Assembly: GCA_928212115.1 (NCBI GenBank)
Contig: CAKMRJ010005634.1
Span: 119,135,125-119,199,124 of the forward strand
Source of the DNA: Lactuca virosa
Taxonomy: Eukaryota; Streptophyta; Magnoliopsida; Asterales; Asteraceae
DNA: 64,000 nucleotides
Reading direction: 5' to 3'
The notes under the pieces are model-generated. The model ran no database searches, was not told where the DNA came from, and was given only the letters and a program-made list of their open reading frames with translations. Shown in pieces: positions 24,506 through 36,999 of this stretch. The position numbers and the translations under genes were made by a program. Within the stretch, counting starts at the first letter, position 1. The number at the start of each line of letters is the position of its first letter.

Positions 24506-24869
24506 AATAAAAAAATATTTTTTTATTATTATGATGCGACTGGCTTAGAAAATAGCTTAGAGGTGGTGTGGTGGTGTTAGTTTTGAAATATTTTGGTTGG
24601 AAAAAAATTCTCAAGTTCTAACGCAAATATTGTTTCTCAAAAGAACTTTTGATTTTGTTTACATATGATCCATTTCTTTTTTGTACATTATATACCATCT
24701 AACTTGTTGAAAATTGTTCACATATTACCCTTCTAACCTGTAACAGCCGGTTGCTAAGGTAAAACGTGAACAACTTCAACAAGTTTGATGATATATGATG
24801 TACAAAAAATACTATACATGAATAAAATCAAGAGTTCGCTACCTCCTAAATCATTTTCCCTATTAGAAC

Positions 24870-25985
24870 ACTTCTTTTTAACACTTAGCAAGTTATCGAA
24901 TGATATTAATATCTCCCATCACCATAGAAATTTATGTTTTTATAAATTTCAACATAAAAATTAATGTTTTTATAAATTTCACTAAAGAAATTCATTTTTT
25001 TAAATTATAGAATAACTTAAAATTTCCAATCACCATAGAAATTTTGTTTAAGGAAAATAATGTGGTTTCATGCATGGGAGGTAGACTACTGAGGCAATTT
25101 GCCTCATATGTCTTATGGAGAAACACCGAGAGCAAAATATGGATCTCTATAGGTGTTCATCAACCTGGAACAAAACAAGATAATGTACCATGAAAGGCGA
25201 CGCCGAAGACCTTGGAAGCTAGAGAGGTTCCTTAGAGGTATGTCATGGCTCTTATGGTAGTATTTCTAACATTTGATAGGCATGTTTCGACTAATTTTCA
25301 CATCATGTTTCCATATGGTGTTCATCATCTTCAAAATGAAAACCTAAAGCTCAATTTGGCAATATTTCAAACACTTGATAGGCATGTTTGGGGGGTAACA
25401 GGAAGACCCAACAGAGTGAAGTAAGAAAGAAAAATAACCAAGCACTCAATTTTCTTCTCATTTTTCAAACTCACAATGGCCTAAATAAAGGAAAATTGAA
25501 ATCTCATTCGACTAATTTGCACTACATACATATATGGGAAAATAATGGAAATTGAGCATGGTGGTGAACATACATACACCAATAAAACATAACACAAACG
25601 CAAATTGAGGGAAATACTTCCAAAAGTAAACATGAGAATTGAAAATGCAACTAAAAAAACATGTGCGCTTCATTTTGCCTAGAAACATCAAATTTACTTC
25701 AAATTAAATAAAAAAACGAAAAGCCCACAATATGGTTGAGATAATGAACCACAAATATAAACCCGTTGCTCATCAAATTGAAGAAAAAATGTAAAGCCCA
25801 CAATATGGTTGAGATAATGAACCACAAATATAAACCGTTGCTCGTCAAATCTGTCCAAATTAAATGTATCCAAAATTCACTGAACTCATTGAAGTTTAAT
25901 GGGTTGCCAGATAATCATTCTACCTTATCCAGTTAAACTTTATCAAATACTTTTAACAATGCATTAAACTTTATAAAATTCAGTG

Positions 25986-26043
<58 letters not shown>

Positions 26044-26339
26044 AAGATTTATTTTTTCTATTAAAGAGTTCAATGACCTTTGAACTCTATATCCATTGAA
26101 AGCTCTCATAATGGTATAGTTTAATTCATTGAATTTTGTGACATCTCCATTTTTACGGCCATTTTAAAACTTTTTATTTATCCTTATTTAAAACAAAGTA
26201 TTTATTAGTGCGGAATTTTGTCTCAAAAATATTATTTCAATGTGAGATAATATTAACATCAAACATTTCTGAAGAAACATTTTACATTAATATCGTTTAA
26301 AGAGAAAACTTGGGATGTCATTACTGATACAAAACATAA
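24870..26339. other. Non-coding stretch, unrecognised
   Basis: No coding signal or identifiable element. It contains a 72-bp tandem duplication (25721-25792 and about 25793-25860), a short tandem duplication near 24930-24995 and an AT microsatellite (25988-26036). Confidence 0.6.
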
Positions 26340-26347
26340 GCATAAAC

Positions 26348-27056
26348 TAGAGGTGGAAAAAATTGACACGACACGAAACCCGACATGAACTCAACACGAA
26401 ATGAACGGGTTTGGCTAAGATATTTCAACTCGTTTAAATAAACGGTTGACACAACACGACACGAAAATTAAACGGGTAAGGTTAGGGTTGAGAATTCAAA
26501 CTCGAATATGACTCGAAAATGACCCGTTTATTTATATACAAGTTTATTGAATTCTTTAAGTAAACTAGAAAGATACAAAACCAAAACAATAAGTAAAAGA
26601 AAACCTTTGGATTGAGTCGTTTTATAATGTTGACATGACTTAGCAGTCTAGATCAAGACTTCATTTTTAGTTTTTACGTTCTCTCCCAAACTATACAGTC
26701 CCTTTGACCACTCTCTCATCCTCATGATCTGGTGTTCTGCCTCCCCAGCTACTACTCTTTCAATTTTATCTGAACTTGCTATGACTTCATCTATTCCGCC
26801 TCCAAACTATTAGTTTTTCTATTTTGTCTACCCAAATCCTACTCTTTCAACATGCTAAATCTTTTAACCTTACATGACACGATATATTTCAATACCCCTA
26901 ACACGAAATCCGACATGAATTCAACACGAAAATAAACGAGTTGACACGACACAATATGTTAGTTAAATGGGTCGGCTTAGGGTGAAGCACTTTCAACCCT
27001 TTTAGTGTTTTGACACAACATGAACCCGACATGACACGAAACGATTGCCACCTCTA
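26348..27056. mobile_element. Non-autonomous hAT element
   Basis: It starts TAGAGGTGG and ends CCACCTCTA; the terminal inverted repeats continue with variants of GACACGACACGAAACCCGACA. It is flanked by a perfect 8-bp duplication GCATAAAC (26340-26347 and 27057-27064). An 8-bp TSD and a TAGAGGTGGCAA-type terminus are hAT hallmarks. Internal repeats of ACACGAC type add subterminal structure. It is 709 bp long with no transposase frame. Confidence 0.9.
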
Positions 27057-27148
27057 GCATAAACAGGTCTTACAGTATCTTAGACTAACATTCTACATCT
27101 CCTTGAATCTCCCATCATTCATGTACCTTTGTATCGATACCTGTGATA

Positions 27149-28713
27149 TGTAACATCCTCATTTTTACGATCAGTGATATGTGCATATTTAACTATGTAT
27201 CGCATGCATATTTCTAATACTTTTAGCTATAATTATGCTTAATTTGGGATAAAAGTTAATTATTATGTTTGAAATATGCTTTGTAGTAGCAAAGACAAGC
27301 TTGGGACAAAAAGGAAGCAAACGAGGAGCTGGAAGCAGGAAAATGCGAGCTTAGCAAGAAGAAGACACAAAAAGGATGTTGGTGGATAGATAGAACGATC
27401 GTCAGTGTTTTTACCATGTCTCATGACTCGTAACTCCGATTGACGAGATTCAAAATGTTCTGAAAACGAGACACAATTTCGGATAACTTTTGTGTTTTGA
27501 GAAAATGCTAAATCCTAACCACCACGACGTGGTGAATGGAATCTTTGTGATTCTTGACGATGACTTGGATGATACGAGATAAAATTATGGACCACGACGC
27601 GGTAGAGGTCAACCACAATGTGATGGCCAGAATTTGGCAATTATATATATTTCGGACATTAGGTCGATTCATTAAGGTAGAGGGCTTAGGGACAAAAAAA
27701 TACATTTCCAAGACCCCTTTGAGGGCAAAAATCAACTAGGGATCAAAGGATAAAGAGATTGGAGCAAGGATTCGCATCTACACATTTGGTTTTCCTAGTT
27801 TAATCATGTTTAGCCTACTTTTGCTTTTGTTTATGTGTTCATCAGCTGTAATTATGGGCTAAAAACTCTTGCTTTCGTTTAGATTAGATGAACACTTAAA
27901 TACTATGTGTTGATTTCTTGTTTGATGGGTTGATGAAGTTAGTTTTAACTTTAAATATTGTTTGATAAATCTAAACCTAGCTTGTTAAAGTTTCTATCTT
28001 TATTGCCTTGTCTCAAGTTTTGTGTAGTTAAACTGCAATTGATTGCATGAAATTAATTTACCCAGTTGTTTATGATCATTAAATTGCTAGAGATAGGATT
28101 GGCCATATCCTAGTATAGGTGATAAGTTAGTTGCTTAACTGTGTTAGAGAGCAGTATTTGATCATAATATTTGCTCAATTACTAGACTTGAACAAATAAT
28201 AATAGTCTGTACATTCTATCTTTTAGAGTCCAATTTACTTTTAAAATCCATTTAGTATCCTTAAATTGCATGAACATTGGGCTTAAAGTTGTTTAATTGA
28301 CTTATGCTAGTTAGTCTGACCATGATGACCATTGACTTTTATTTGGTAACAAACAGAATTAATCCATTTTTTAAAATAAACCATAGGAAAAAGGAGGGAT
28401 TCGAAGCTAAACGAGAGTATCTTTTATTCTTGATTTAAAATCGTGTTTCTAGTTGTTTACTTTAGTAATTAGTTGAGTATTTTAATTAAGTTAATCTGAA
28501 CTTGTAAAATCAGATAAAACTCCTATTTTAGTTGTTTTTCTTAGCTTAAGTTCTTAGTAATTATTTTATTAATTAAATTTTCGTTCCATGTGATCGACAC
28601 CCGACTTACCCAAGATATTCTATAATCTAACTAGGTACACTGCCTATAAGTGCATAATTTAGCTAAGTAGTTAGGTTTTATAAATTTAAAGCTAGATAGG
28701 TATATAAAGTGCA
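27149..28713 (+). repeat. Athila/Tat-like LTR in plus orientation (solo or truncated)
   Basis: It is the reverse complement, with divergence, of the LTR at 28791-53016 (after removing insertions), including blocks at 27230-27330, 28370-28440 and 28570-28713. Its sense end is ATATAAAGTGCA at 28713. The start is estimated from TGTAACATCC at 27149 and is uncertain. It contains CCACGACGTGG palindromes (27521-27533 and 27591-27602). The short frames at 27.5-27.7 kb are not genes. Confidence 0.6.
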
Positions 28714-28765
28714 TAATTCTAATACTTTTAGGATATCTGGCTTTCACCCAGGAGACCTAGCTTTG

Positions 28766-28784
28766 ATCCCCGGCAACGGCGCCA
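28766..28784 (-). other. Primer-binding site matching tRNA-Asp
   Basis: On the minus strand this reads TGGCGCCGTTGCCGGGGAT, complementary to the 3' end of plant tRNA-Asp and typical of Athila/Tat Gypsy elements. It lies six bases from the LTR end at 28791. It gives that LTR a minus orientation and is not part of a tRNA gene. Confidence 0.85.
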
Positions 28785-28790
28785 AAAACT

Positions 28791-29029
28791 TGACGTGCAA
28801 TTTATATACTACCTAGTTTTAAATTTGTAATCCTAACTTACTTAACTAACTAATTTTAGTTAGGCAGTGTACCTAATCAGATTTATAGAATAGTTTAGGT
28901 AAGTTGGGTATCGATCATAGGGAACGGTTTTAGCTAATAATATAATTACTAAAAATTAAACTAAAAAAATAATTAAAGAAGGGGTTTTATCAGTTTTTGC
29001 AAGTTTGGATTAACTTAAAACTAAGAGCT
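28791..29029 (-). repeat. Athila/Tat-like LTR, first part
   Basis: PBS-proximal part of a minus-sense LTR. It is interrupted at 29029 and resumes at 51812, where alignment with the inverted LTR at 27149-28713 continues. Confidence 0.75.
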
Positions 29030-30714
29030 TGTAGCATCCCAAAATCACAGAACAAAATTTTCATTTAAAAATACAGCCCAAAACATCATTGTTTACAAAT
29101 CATTGTTCCAAAAGTAGAAAATCATAAATCAGAGTATCCCTGAAAATCATATCAAATCACATCAAGGAAGATGTTCCCGATCACGCCCTTGTAGTACCCC
29201 AATCATCTGGAGTACCTGAAATATAAACTAAAACTATAATCCCAATGCTTAGTGAGATTCTCCAAGATACCACACACAACAGATAAATAAACATATACAA
29301 TGCATGTTGGGCCCACAACCTCCTGGTTGGATCACCCCAACACTGGGACCACAACCTCCCAGTTGGATTACCCTGGCCCACAACATCTTGGTTGGATTTC
29401 CCTGGCTCACAATCTCTCGATTGGATTGCCCCGGCCTGTCTATCTACCGTACAAAGCAGTGACCTCAGCCCAATGAACATATGTCGGCATATATATACAG
29501 ATAAACATCTAACATAGTTAATCATACAGATCTAACAGGTCACTATAGCATATCAATATCCTTCAAACCAAGATACCTAATCTATAGAGCGACCCCCAAG
29601 TATAATGAGGAAGAACTCACCTCACAATCGGACAAGAATAGGAAAAATGCACAATGCCGAGAACGACTCCAAAAACTGGCACAACGATCACCTAACAAAT
29701 ATCAAGGACCTAATCTTAATTAACATCTCAAAATACCCAAAATACCCTTAGGTCAAACTTCGTAAAAACTATGGTCAAAGGTCAAAGTCAACAAGTCAAC
29801 TTAGTCAACTCAGCTGAGTATGTGGGGCGTACTTAGCTTGTACGTTGGGCATACACGAGCCTTGACTGGGATCAGGTCGATGACCCCGTACGCACGGCAT
29901 ACCCAGAGTTATGCACGGCGTACACACCGAAGTCCCTTTTTCCATAATAAGAGGTTAATGCATTAAGCTATCACATTCCAATTATAGATCCAATGCCAAA
30001 ATACCATTGAGAGTCATAAAGTTTCCAATTTTATGACTTTGCATGTCCATTAAGTGCTTAATACCAACAACCCTAACTTCTTAATCCATAAAGACAATCT
30101 AGAGCATGAATGGGGAAGAACAAAGCATCAAGATCTCATTTTTATGACTCAATACCCCTCAATGGGCCTGAAAGGACAACTTATTTGGTTAAGAGCATGT
30201 CATGCTCAAGAATCACCAAGGTTAGCACCAAAAATGCCCTAAATGAGGAAATAACTAAATCTAAAAGAAAAGATGATCAAGCTAGGATATTTTTACCTCC
30301 TGAAGGTTGCTAGCAAGGTGAGAATCCCAGATCCAAACTTCTTCCAAGCTCCAAAGTCCTTCTACCACCTTCTTCTTCTTCAAGAATACCACCAAAACAC
30401 AAAAATGAGCTCAATATGCACTCTCCAAGATTAGGGTTAGCTAGAGGGAATTTTTTTAGGTGGAATTTGATGAGGGTGAAGGTCTTGGGGCCATTAAGGG
30501 GATTATGTATGGTGCAAACCATTAAAATTAGGGTTTTGGTTTGAATAGTGTACGCACCGCGTACATGCTGAGTATGCCATGCGTACGCGCGTGAACCCGT
30601 GTTACTCATGGATGAGTACGCCATACATAAACCCGAATACACAATGCGTACGGACCTGAAATGAAAACTTAAGAGTTGAGGGTTATAAATGAACCTTCTC
30701 GGAATGGGTGTTAC
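29030..30714. mobile_element. Solo-LTR-like element TGTAGCATCCC...GTTACA
   Basis: Ends read TGTAGCATCCC (29030) and GGGTGTTAC (30714), the last A lying at 51811 beyond the Copia-3a insertion. That Copia-3a TSD (GTTAC) duplicates its final bases. No PBS, PPT or coding sequence is inside. It contains a GTACGC/GCGTAC palindrome series (29818-29935 and 30548-30652). Flanking GAGCT and ACACT do not form a convincing TSD. Confidence 0.6.
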
Positions 30715-31483
30715 TGTTGGGTTTTAGGTACTATAACACTCCTATGGTGCACATACAACCCTAATAGCTTTGGATCTAAGTTTTCTCTAGTTATACATGC
30801 AACAAAACTTATCCAAAACATGAAGCCTATAACTAGCATACAATATTGATATTTGAATCATAAAATACTAGTTAGAAGATTACCTCTTGCTGTAGCTTGT
30901 AGAGTTTTGGCCTTTCAAGAGCCTATCACCTCAAGTGTGATGCCTCAAATGTCTTACAACAAACCAATAACAAAAGGAGGAACTTTAGAGAGAGGTTTGG
31001 AGACACAAAAATCATCTAGAGCTTCTTAGAATCACTAGTGCACGATTTTTGGCTTAGGGACTACATATATATAGTGTAGAATTCCAAGGGTCATTTGTAA
31101 ACCCAAATCCATACACTTAGGCTTATAATCCATAACACACATGGACTAACTCTTCATGGACTCTCAAATAAACTTAGTCCATCATGGATCAATATCCCAA
31201 ACCATATGTATCACTGATTTACATAATCATTCCCCGTTAATTTAATTAATCTCTCTTGATCACTAAATTAATTCCAAATTAATTCTGGATCAATACTAAT
31301 TAAATAATATGATTTCTCAATTAATATATTATACTTACAATATATTAATAAATCACAATAACCTCTTTCTCAAATATCCATCCTATCAAATTGTTCCAGA
31401 GAGTTGCAACCCAAATGGACCATGCTTATATCGGGTCAAGTACATACCAATCATAGTTATGGGCTTAGACACCTAATCCAACA
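30715..31483 (-). repeat. Copia-3a 3' LTR
   Basis: TGTTGGGTTTTAGGTACTA to CCTAATCCAACA. The PPT complement GTCTCCCACTTGG follows at 31484-31496. Confidence 0.9.
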
Positions 31484-33115
31484 GTCTCCCACTTGGATAA
31501 GTCTAATAACTATTATTACAAGTACGACTTAAAATCCGATTAGCAATCGTAGCTCTGAAAAGACCGTTGTCGAACTCTGATCTTATTAGTAAGGCGTCCA
31601 TTAGATAAGGGATTATATATTCCTCAATTCTAGATATTGTGTGGACATAAGACATGGATTATAATCATTCTCTCTGTCCATGTGTTGTTTCCCGGTTTCC
31701 GATTTATGACGACCGACTAATTGAACAAATTAAATCAGTCCAAGCTTGGCCAAGCACTTAAGGTTGTCATCACTAAATCATCGAGGGCCCCACAGATATC
31801 GCTTTTATCCCTCTTAGGGTAAAAGCAATGGATAAACTTCGACTCATATGCTTGCTCCATTTACTCATCAAATCACACACGACAATACGTTTTATAACAC
31901 CAAGTTACTGGTGCGTTTACATATCATCAATGTGCAAGCGACTTGTAAACTACAACTCATATCTCTCCGTTTCAAGAATATAAGATATTATCGTCTCACA
32001 ATCACTCGTGATAAAATCCATGAAGTAGATTCATGTGAGCGTGGGTTTAGTCCAATACTCAAATCTTATTTCAAGAGCACTCATGAATGTTGTAGCAACC
32101 TTTTTCTATGTCTAACACCTTAGAAAATCTTACAAAACCCATTCATGACACTCTACTTTCATAACCTGCTTCCAAAGTATGATCGATTGTGGATAGTTTG
32201 AATAATCTTATTATTCAGGAAGTCAAAACATGAAAAGTGAAACAAAAGAATAATCGAATCCAATATGGTCTCAAAACTTTTGAATATAAATAAAACACAT
32301 TTTATTTAATCACCATATTGATTACACATTATTCATTGTATAATGTTTCGAGGATCAACTTTATACTTGAATTAAAACAATAGTTATCCCATGCTCCAAG
32401 CATGCACACTATGTTTACATGTGGTCCTTTCTTTGTGAAATAGATCAATTGAATACTACTCCAAATCTTTTATCACAAGTGTAAGAATGCCAAATTCTTG
32501 CCATTATTAGAATGTTTCATATTCTAAACTATTATGCAATTATTCCTTTCGTAATGTCGAGGTACAAAAGTCACATAGACTTTGCCAACGATATTACAAA
32601 GTATTCATTTGGTGATTGTCACAAGAACAATTCCATGGAAGCAAAGTCTCAATTTCAAAGTACATTCCTTTGAACATCCTTCTTGCATAAAAGTTTCTAA
32701 CCTACACATAGATTTTTTAATATCCAACTCCCATTATGGAAACATTTCCATAATTGCCATATGAAAACTCATTATTAATAGAATCCTGTCTATTCATAAT
32801 AATGTCAATACAGTCCATTCATTACTATACTTCCAACTGCCCATAAGTGACCAATCCTTGGCGAACCTTAGATCGTCATTGACAGTTGTTTAACCATTTT
32901 AGTCATATCCGGTTCTAGTCCTCTTTCCTACTTAATGTCGTAGGCATTTGGAAAATTGGAACACGAGAATATTATAGCATATGCAATCGATCCTATACCC
33001 GAAGCATATGGGATACGATTCATAATATCTTACATAAAGACATGATACTTGACCAGTCCTTTGCTATAACATTTCCATACATAGAATTCCCATGTTGAAA
33101 CATTCCAATATGGTA

Positions 33116-33156
<41 letters not shown>

Positions 33157-33762
33157 ACGACTAAGTCTAATTAATATTTCAATCTAAGCTTTTAGATTTG
33201 AAATTAAGTATAAGTATCCTCTCCCTTACTATAGCGAAGCAACTGTTCAAACTCTGCAACTTTGCAAATTTAAAACTTTGTTTCCTATAAATAGTATTGC
33301 CAACCTGAAACACTTAACATAATAATCATGCTCCCACTATCATTATAATTATATCCTTACTAGCATAACACTTATGCTCCCACTAGCTTTGACATGTACC
33401 CAGAAATCAGTTGGACTTCTAGAAATCAATAGTTATTGACCTTCTTTCCAAAGTTCAAATTTCTTATCCGAGATGCTTCGATAAGCCTTTATCTAAGCTC
33501 ACACACCTTTAGTTAGAAAGCTCATGCGTGTCTAAACTATTTTAGAACTTACAGCAGTAAGTCCCAAATGTTCAAACTATTTGTTATTTCTCACAATCCG
33601 AACTATGAAGAGGGATGCCATAATCATTATCGAATTTGAGAATGCAATTAACACAACTGCTATCTCCTCAAAATCTTCTGAGTGAAAGTGTTGCCTCACA
33701 CTCATTTTCATGAAATGGAGAGAAACCTTATGTCACTTAGATTTTATGGTGTATATGTTCCT
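31484..33762 (-). pseudogene. Copia-3a decayed pol, left part
   Basis: Collinear with 16056-18360 of Copia-2. A decayed RT segment lies near 33430-33370; the YVDD motif is not seen. An AT microsatellite (33119-33154) has expanded at a site that is short in Copia-2 and Copia-3b. No usable frame. Confidence 0.6.
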
Positions 33763-34538
33763 TGTTAGATTAGGTGTCTAAGCCCATAACTATAATTGGT
33801 ATGTACTTGACCCGAGAGTAACATGGTCCATTTCGGGTTGCCTTCATCAGGACAACTTGATAGGATGGATATTTGAGTAAGAGGTTATTTGTGATTTATT
33901 AATATATTATAAGTATAATATATTAATTGAGAAATCATATTATTTAATTATTATTGATGAATACTTGATTTTGAATTAATTTAGTGATTAAAAGAGACTA
34001 ATTAAATTAACGGGGACTGATTATGTAAATCATTGAGACATATGGTTTGGGCTAATGATCCATTATTAATTTGTAACGGGCTAAGCTTATTTGAAAGTCC
34101 ATAAATTATTAGTCCATATAAGTTATGGATCATAAGCCTAAGTGTTAAAATTAGGGTTACATATAACTCTTGGAATTCTATACTATATATGTGTAACCCC
34201 TTTAGCCAAAATCGAACCTAAGAGTGACACTGCATGAGTATGTATGATTTTTGGTGCCTAACCTCTCTCTCATTTTTCTTCCAATTGTTCATGTTGTTTG
34301 TGACTTGTTTGAGGCACAACACTTCGGGTGCTAAGCTCTTGAAAGGCCAAATTCAACAAGCTACAGCAAGATGTAATCTTCTAACTTACTCTTATGATTT
34401 ATATGTCAAAATTGTATGCTAGTTGTAGGCTTCATGCTTTGGAAGTTTTATTGCATGTATAATTAGAGAAAACTTAGATCCAAAGCTATTAGGATTGTAT
34501 GTGCACCATAGGAGTGTTATAGTACCAAAAACCTAACA
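33763..34538 (+). repeat. Copia-3b 5' LTR
   Basis: Starts TGTTAGATTAGG and ends AAAACCTAACA. Both tips carry a G-to-A/C-to-T change relative to the right LTR (TGTTGG...CCAACA). Confidence 0.9.
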
Positions 34539-34539
34539 G

Positions 34540-34552
34540 TGGTATCAGAGCC
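34540..34552 (+). other. Copia-3b primer-binding site (tRNA-iMet)
   Basis: TGGTATCAGAGCC two bases after the 5' LTR. Confidence 0.93.
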
Positions 34553-36281
34553 ATGGGTAGTTTTCTGTTATATAGATGCATAGTTAATTGTTCAAAGCTG
34601 GAAAAACTGAAAAACTGCTATCTGATAGGGGGGACTCGACGAGTCCATAAGATGACTCGACGAGATCAGCAGCCTGTTTACAGTTTTTTGGGTTTTTTTT
34701 GGCCAGAATTGGATTTGGATCATTACCTTAAACTGTTTTGTATCATAAAATCTGTTTTTTCTGATATGGTAATGATTATCCTCATTCAATTAAAAGATAA
34801 ATTGTCAAATTATAAAATAATTACTAGATTATATGATAAACTAAGTATTAATGTAATTGGATTTGAAATTATCTTACTACAAGAATTGTATTATGATCAA
34901 ATTGGTAAAAGATAAAAATGGTTATTTTATAAATTTATAATTTGATCTAAATGTTTTTAAGAATTTACGAATTTTGTCATCAAATTTGCAACTCAAAAGT
35001 TTTTTAAGGAGTTACAAATAAATATTAGTTAAATTGATCTTAATGTTTTTGAAGAGTTCCATAAGTTATGGAACTTGGAAACTCTCATCTTCATAAAACA
35101 AATTAACTCCTTAAGTTATGCAGTTCAAAAGTTTTCAAGAATTACAAAACTTGCCCTCAAGTTCTAAAAGTTGAAAAGTCTCAATTAAGAAACATTGAAT
35201 TCATAGAAACCCTAGTAATTTGAAAAGTTTTCAAAAATGTAACTCATGGGTTCATAACTTAAAATTAATTAAATAGTTTTAATTTGATTTAGCACCTTGA
35301 TGTTTTTTTGAATAACTTCAATTAACTCTTATGAACTTTATTAATAGTTAATTAAATGTATTATTAAAAGAGTATTATTAAATCCATAATCATATGGTTT
35401 AAGTTTAATTAAATTAAGAGTATAATTTATTAATAGATTAAACCATCAAGTATTATAAAAGTTTATAATACACCCTTATACTATATAAAATTAAAAGTCT
35501 AATATATTATATATGTATAATTAAAAGGCCAGTGTTACCGTTAGTAGGCCTCATTCACGAAGCCAATCTATAAGGGGGGTATAAGGAAATCGCCTATAAA
35601 ATGACAGTTAAATGCGTGTCCACTCTCACCCACCGCTTCCTTCATTGGTGGAGGGTCATTAGCCGAACAAGTAGGATAGGACACAACCTCCCACTATAAG
35701 TATAATGAAATACCAAGTAGCTAAATACTTATAAATTCCAAATCTTAGTTACTTAGGAAAAATGTGAATTTTATGCTAACCCATGAAATTGCACTTTACA
35801 CCTTGTTAAGTCGTTAGTGGAGCGTGTATGGTTAACCGGCACACTAATTTGGGGCTAACAAGGGTGGAAAAGGATAGCTTGATGTTAATCATGGATCAAG
35901 GGAGCGTGTGTGGTTAACCGGCACATTGATTAGATGATTTATAACATTGAGAGTACCAAGCTAATTTGCATGGTTATTCACACCTTTTTTGTGATCCTCG
36001 GCATCCCAGTCACAAACTTGAAGGGCATAATCGAGATTAAAATGGATTACAAACTTCAAAGGATCTAGGAATGTCAATTCATTTAAAACCTAAAGTTCAT
36101 TTTCGTTTTTTATGGTGGAAATTGGTAAATCGTCATTTATCTACCTTCAAATATTTTACAATTGGATTACGACATCCCTCTTCCGAATTGTAAAATATTG
36201 TGTTGGGTCCTAGCCCTAATATTTCATTTTGGGTGTTATATTAAGGACTTAAATCAACTAAGTTGAATTTCTCCCTTATAG
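34553..36281 (+). other. Copia-3b leader with palindromes and paired hairpins
   Basis: About 1.7 kb between PBS and gag. Two ACTCGACGAG-type palindromes lie near its start (34633-34645 and 34655-34664). A conserved block lies at 35540-35700. Two copies of the GGTTAACC hairpin motif lie at 35821-35844 and 35903-35926. The 120-codon frame near its start is not conserved. The leader is better conserved among Copia-2, -3a and -3b than pol is. Confidence 0.75.
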
Positions 36282-36983
36282 ATGTATAGTTCTGACAACT
36301 ATGGTCTTCCCAGATCTTTTGGAAAAAGCTTTCCTTATGAAGATGATCTCCCACGATTGGATCGTGGAAATGGATATCATGTTTCACTTCCTCCACTTCC
36401 TCCAATAATTCTCCCTAACCCACATGTTCAAAAGACTTGAAAAGTTCAAGGTCACTCAAGCCCTATTGGAAAGCAAACACCAAAGATGGAAGGTCTGTGT
36501 GTGCACATGTCTTGGAGATAAAGTCACACATTGACAGGCTGGGAATGTTAGGAGTCGTCTCGAGGAAGTTGGCTGTTGACTTGATTCTTCAGTCACTTCC
36601 TAAGTCATATAGTGAGTTCATTAAAGATTACTATATGACAGACCGCGACATGTCCCTTATCGATCTTACCTATTTGCTAATTGCTGCTGAATCAACAATG
36701 ATTTGGTGCACTGGAAAAGCAAATTTGATTTGGAAGATCTACTTCCCAAACTTCCATGGACAATGACAATGGAAACATTGGAAGTCCAGAAAAGATTTCT
36801 CTTTCCAAGGGAAAGGGAAAGGCTAAGTCTGAGATTGTCCCATGTGCCATTCCGAAAGAGTCCATTTGTTTCTATTGCCAAGAGAAGGGGCATTGGATAC
36901 GAAGCTGTCGTATCTACCTGAAGGATCACAAGGATGGTAAACTCAAAGTGTTTGACTCTGCTTCAGGTAAGTCCACTATCTAA
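36282..36983 (+). pseudogene. Copia-3b gag with intact zinc knuckle, frameshifted
   Basis: From the ATG at 36282 the frame encodes YGLPRSFGKSFPYEDD and a proline-rich stretch, then a stop near 36438. A shifted frame continues with HVLEIKSHIDRLGMLG and YYMTDRDMSLIDLTYLLIAA (36437-36766). A third frame (36756-36983) encodes the nucleocapsid, with a complete CX2CX4HX4C knuckle starting at ICFYCQEKGHW. It is the only intact knuckle among these related Copia elements. At least two frameshifts prevent translation as one protein. Confidence 0.82.
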
Positions 36984-36999
36984 TTCTATTGAGTTCCTA

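Larger units (their letters stand above)
23384..24600. mobile_element. Small TIR DNA transposon nested in the MULE TIR
   Basis: Its ends (23384-23465 and 24530-24600) are inverted repeats of about 80 bp that share TTTCAAAAC, a run of CCACCACC type and GCATCATAATAATA. The left MULE TIR provides the uninterrupted sequence, so the insertion boundaries are known within a few bases. No open frame of note. The superfamily is unclear because the TSD is not resolved. Confidence 0.65.
23235..24860 (-). repeat. Right TIR of the MULE-like element, split
   Basis: 23235-23383 and 24601-24860 together are the inverted copy of the left TIR. The split is made by the small TIR element at 23384-24600, which sits exactly between sequences that are contiguous in the left TIR. 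Confidence 0.72.

Noticed and set aside
24375..24614. Open frame of 79 codons, minus strand
   Set aside because: Half of it is translated AT repeat across a MITE arm; no conserved protein features.
28766..28784. Part of a tRNA-Asp gene
   Set aside because: Only the 3' 19 bases match and no cloverleaf precedes them. Position beside an LTR end identifies a primer-binding site.
30054..30642. Coding region on either strand
   Set aside because: Within the solo-LTR-like element; the frames follow the GTACGC palindromes and have no recognisable motif.
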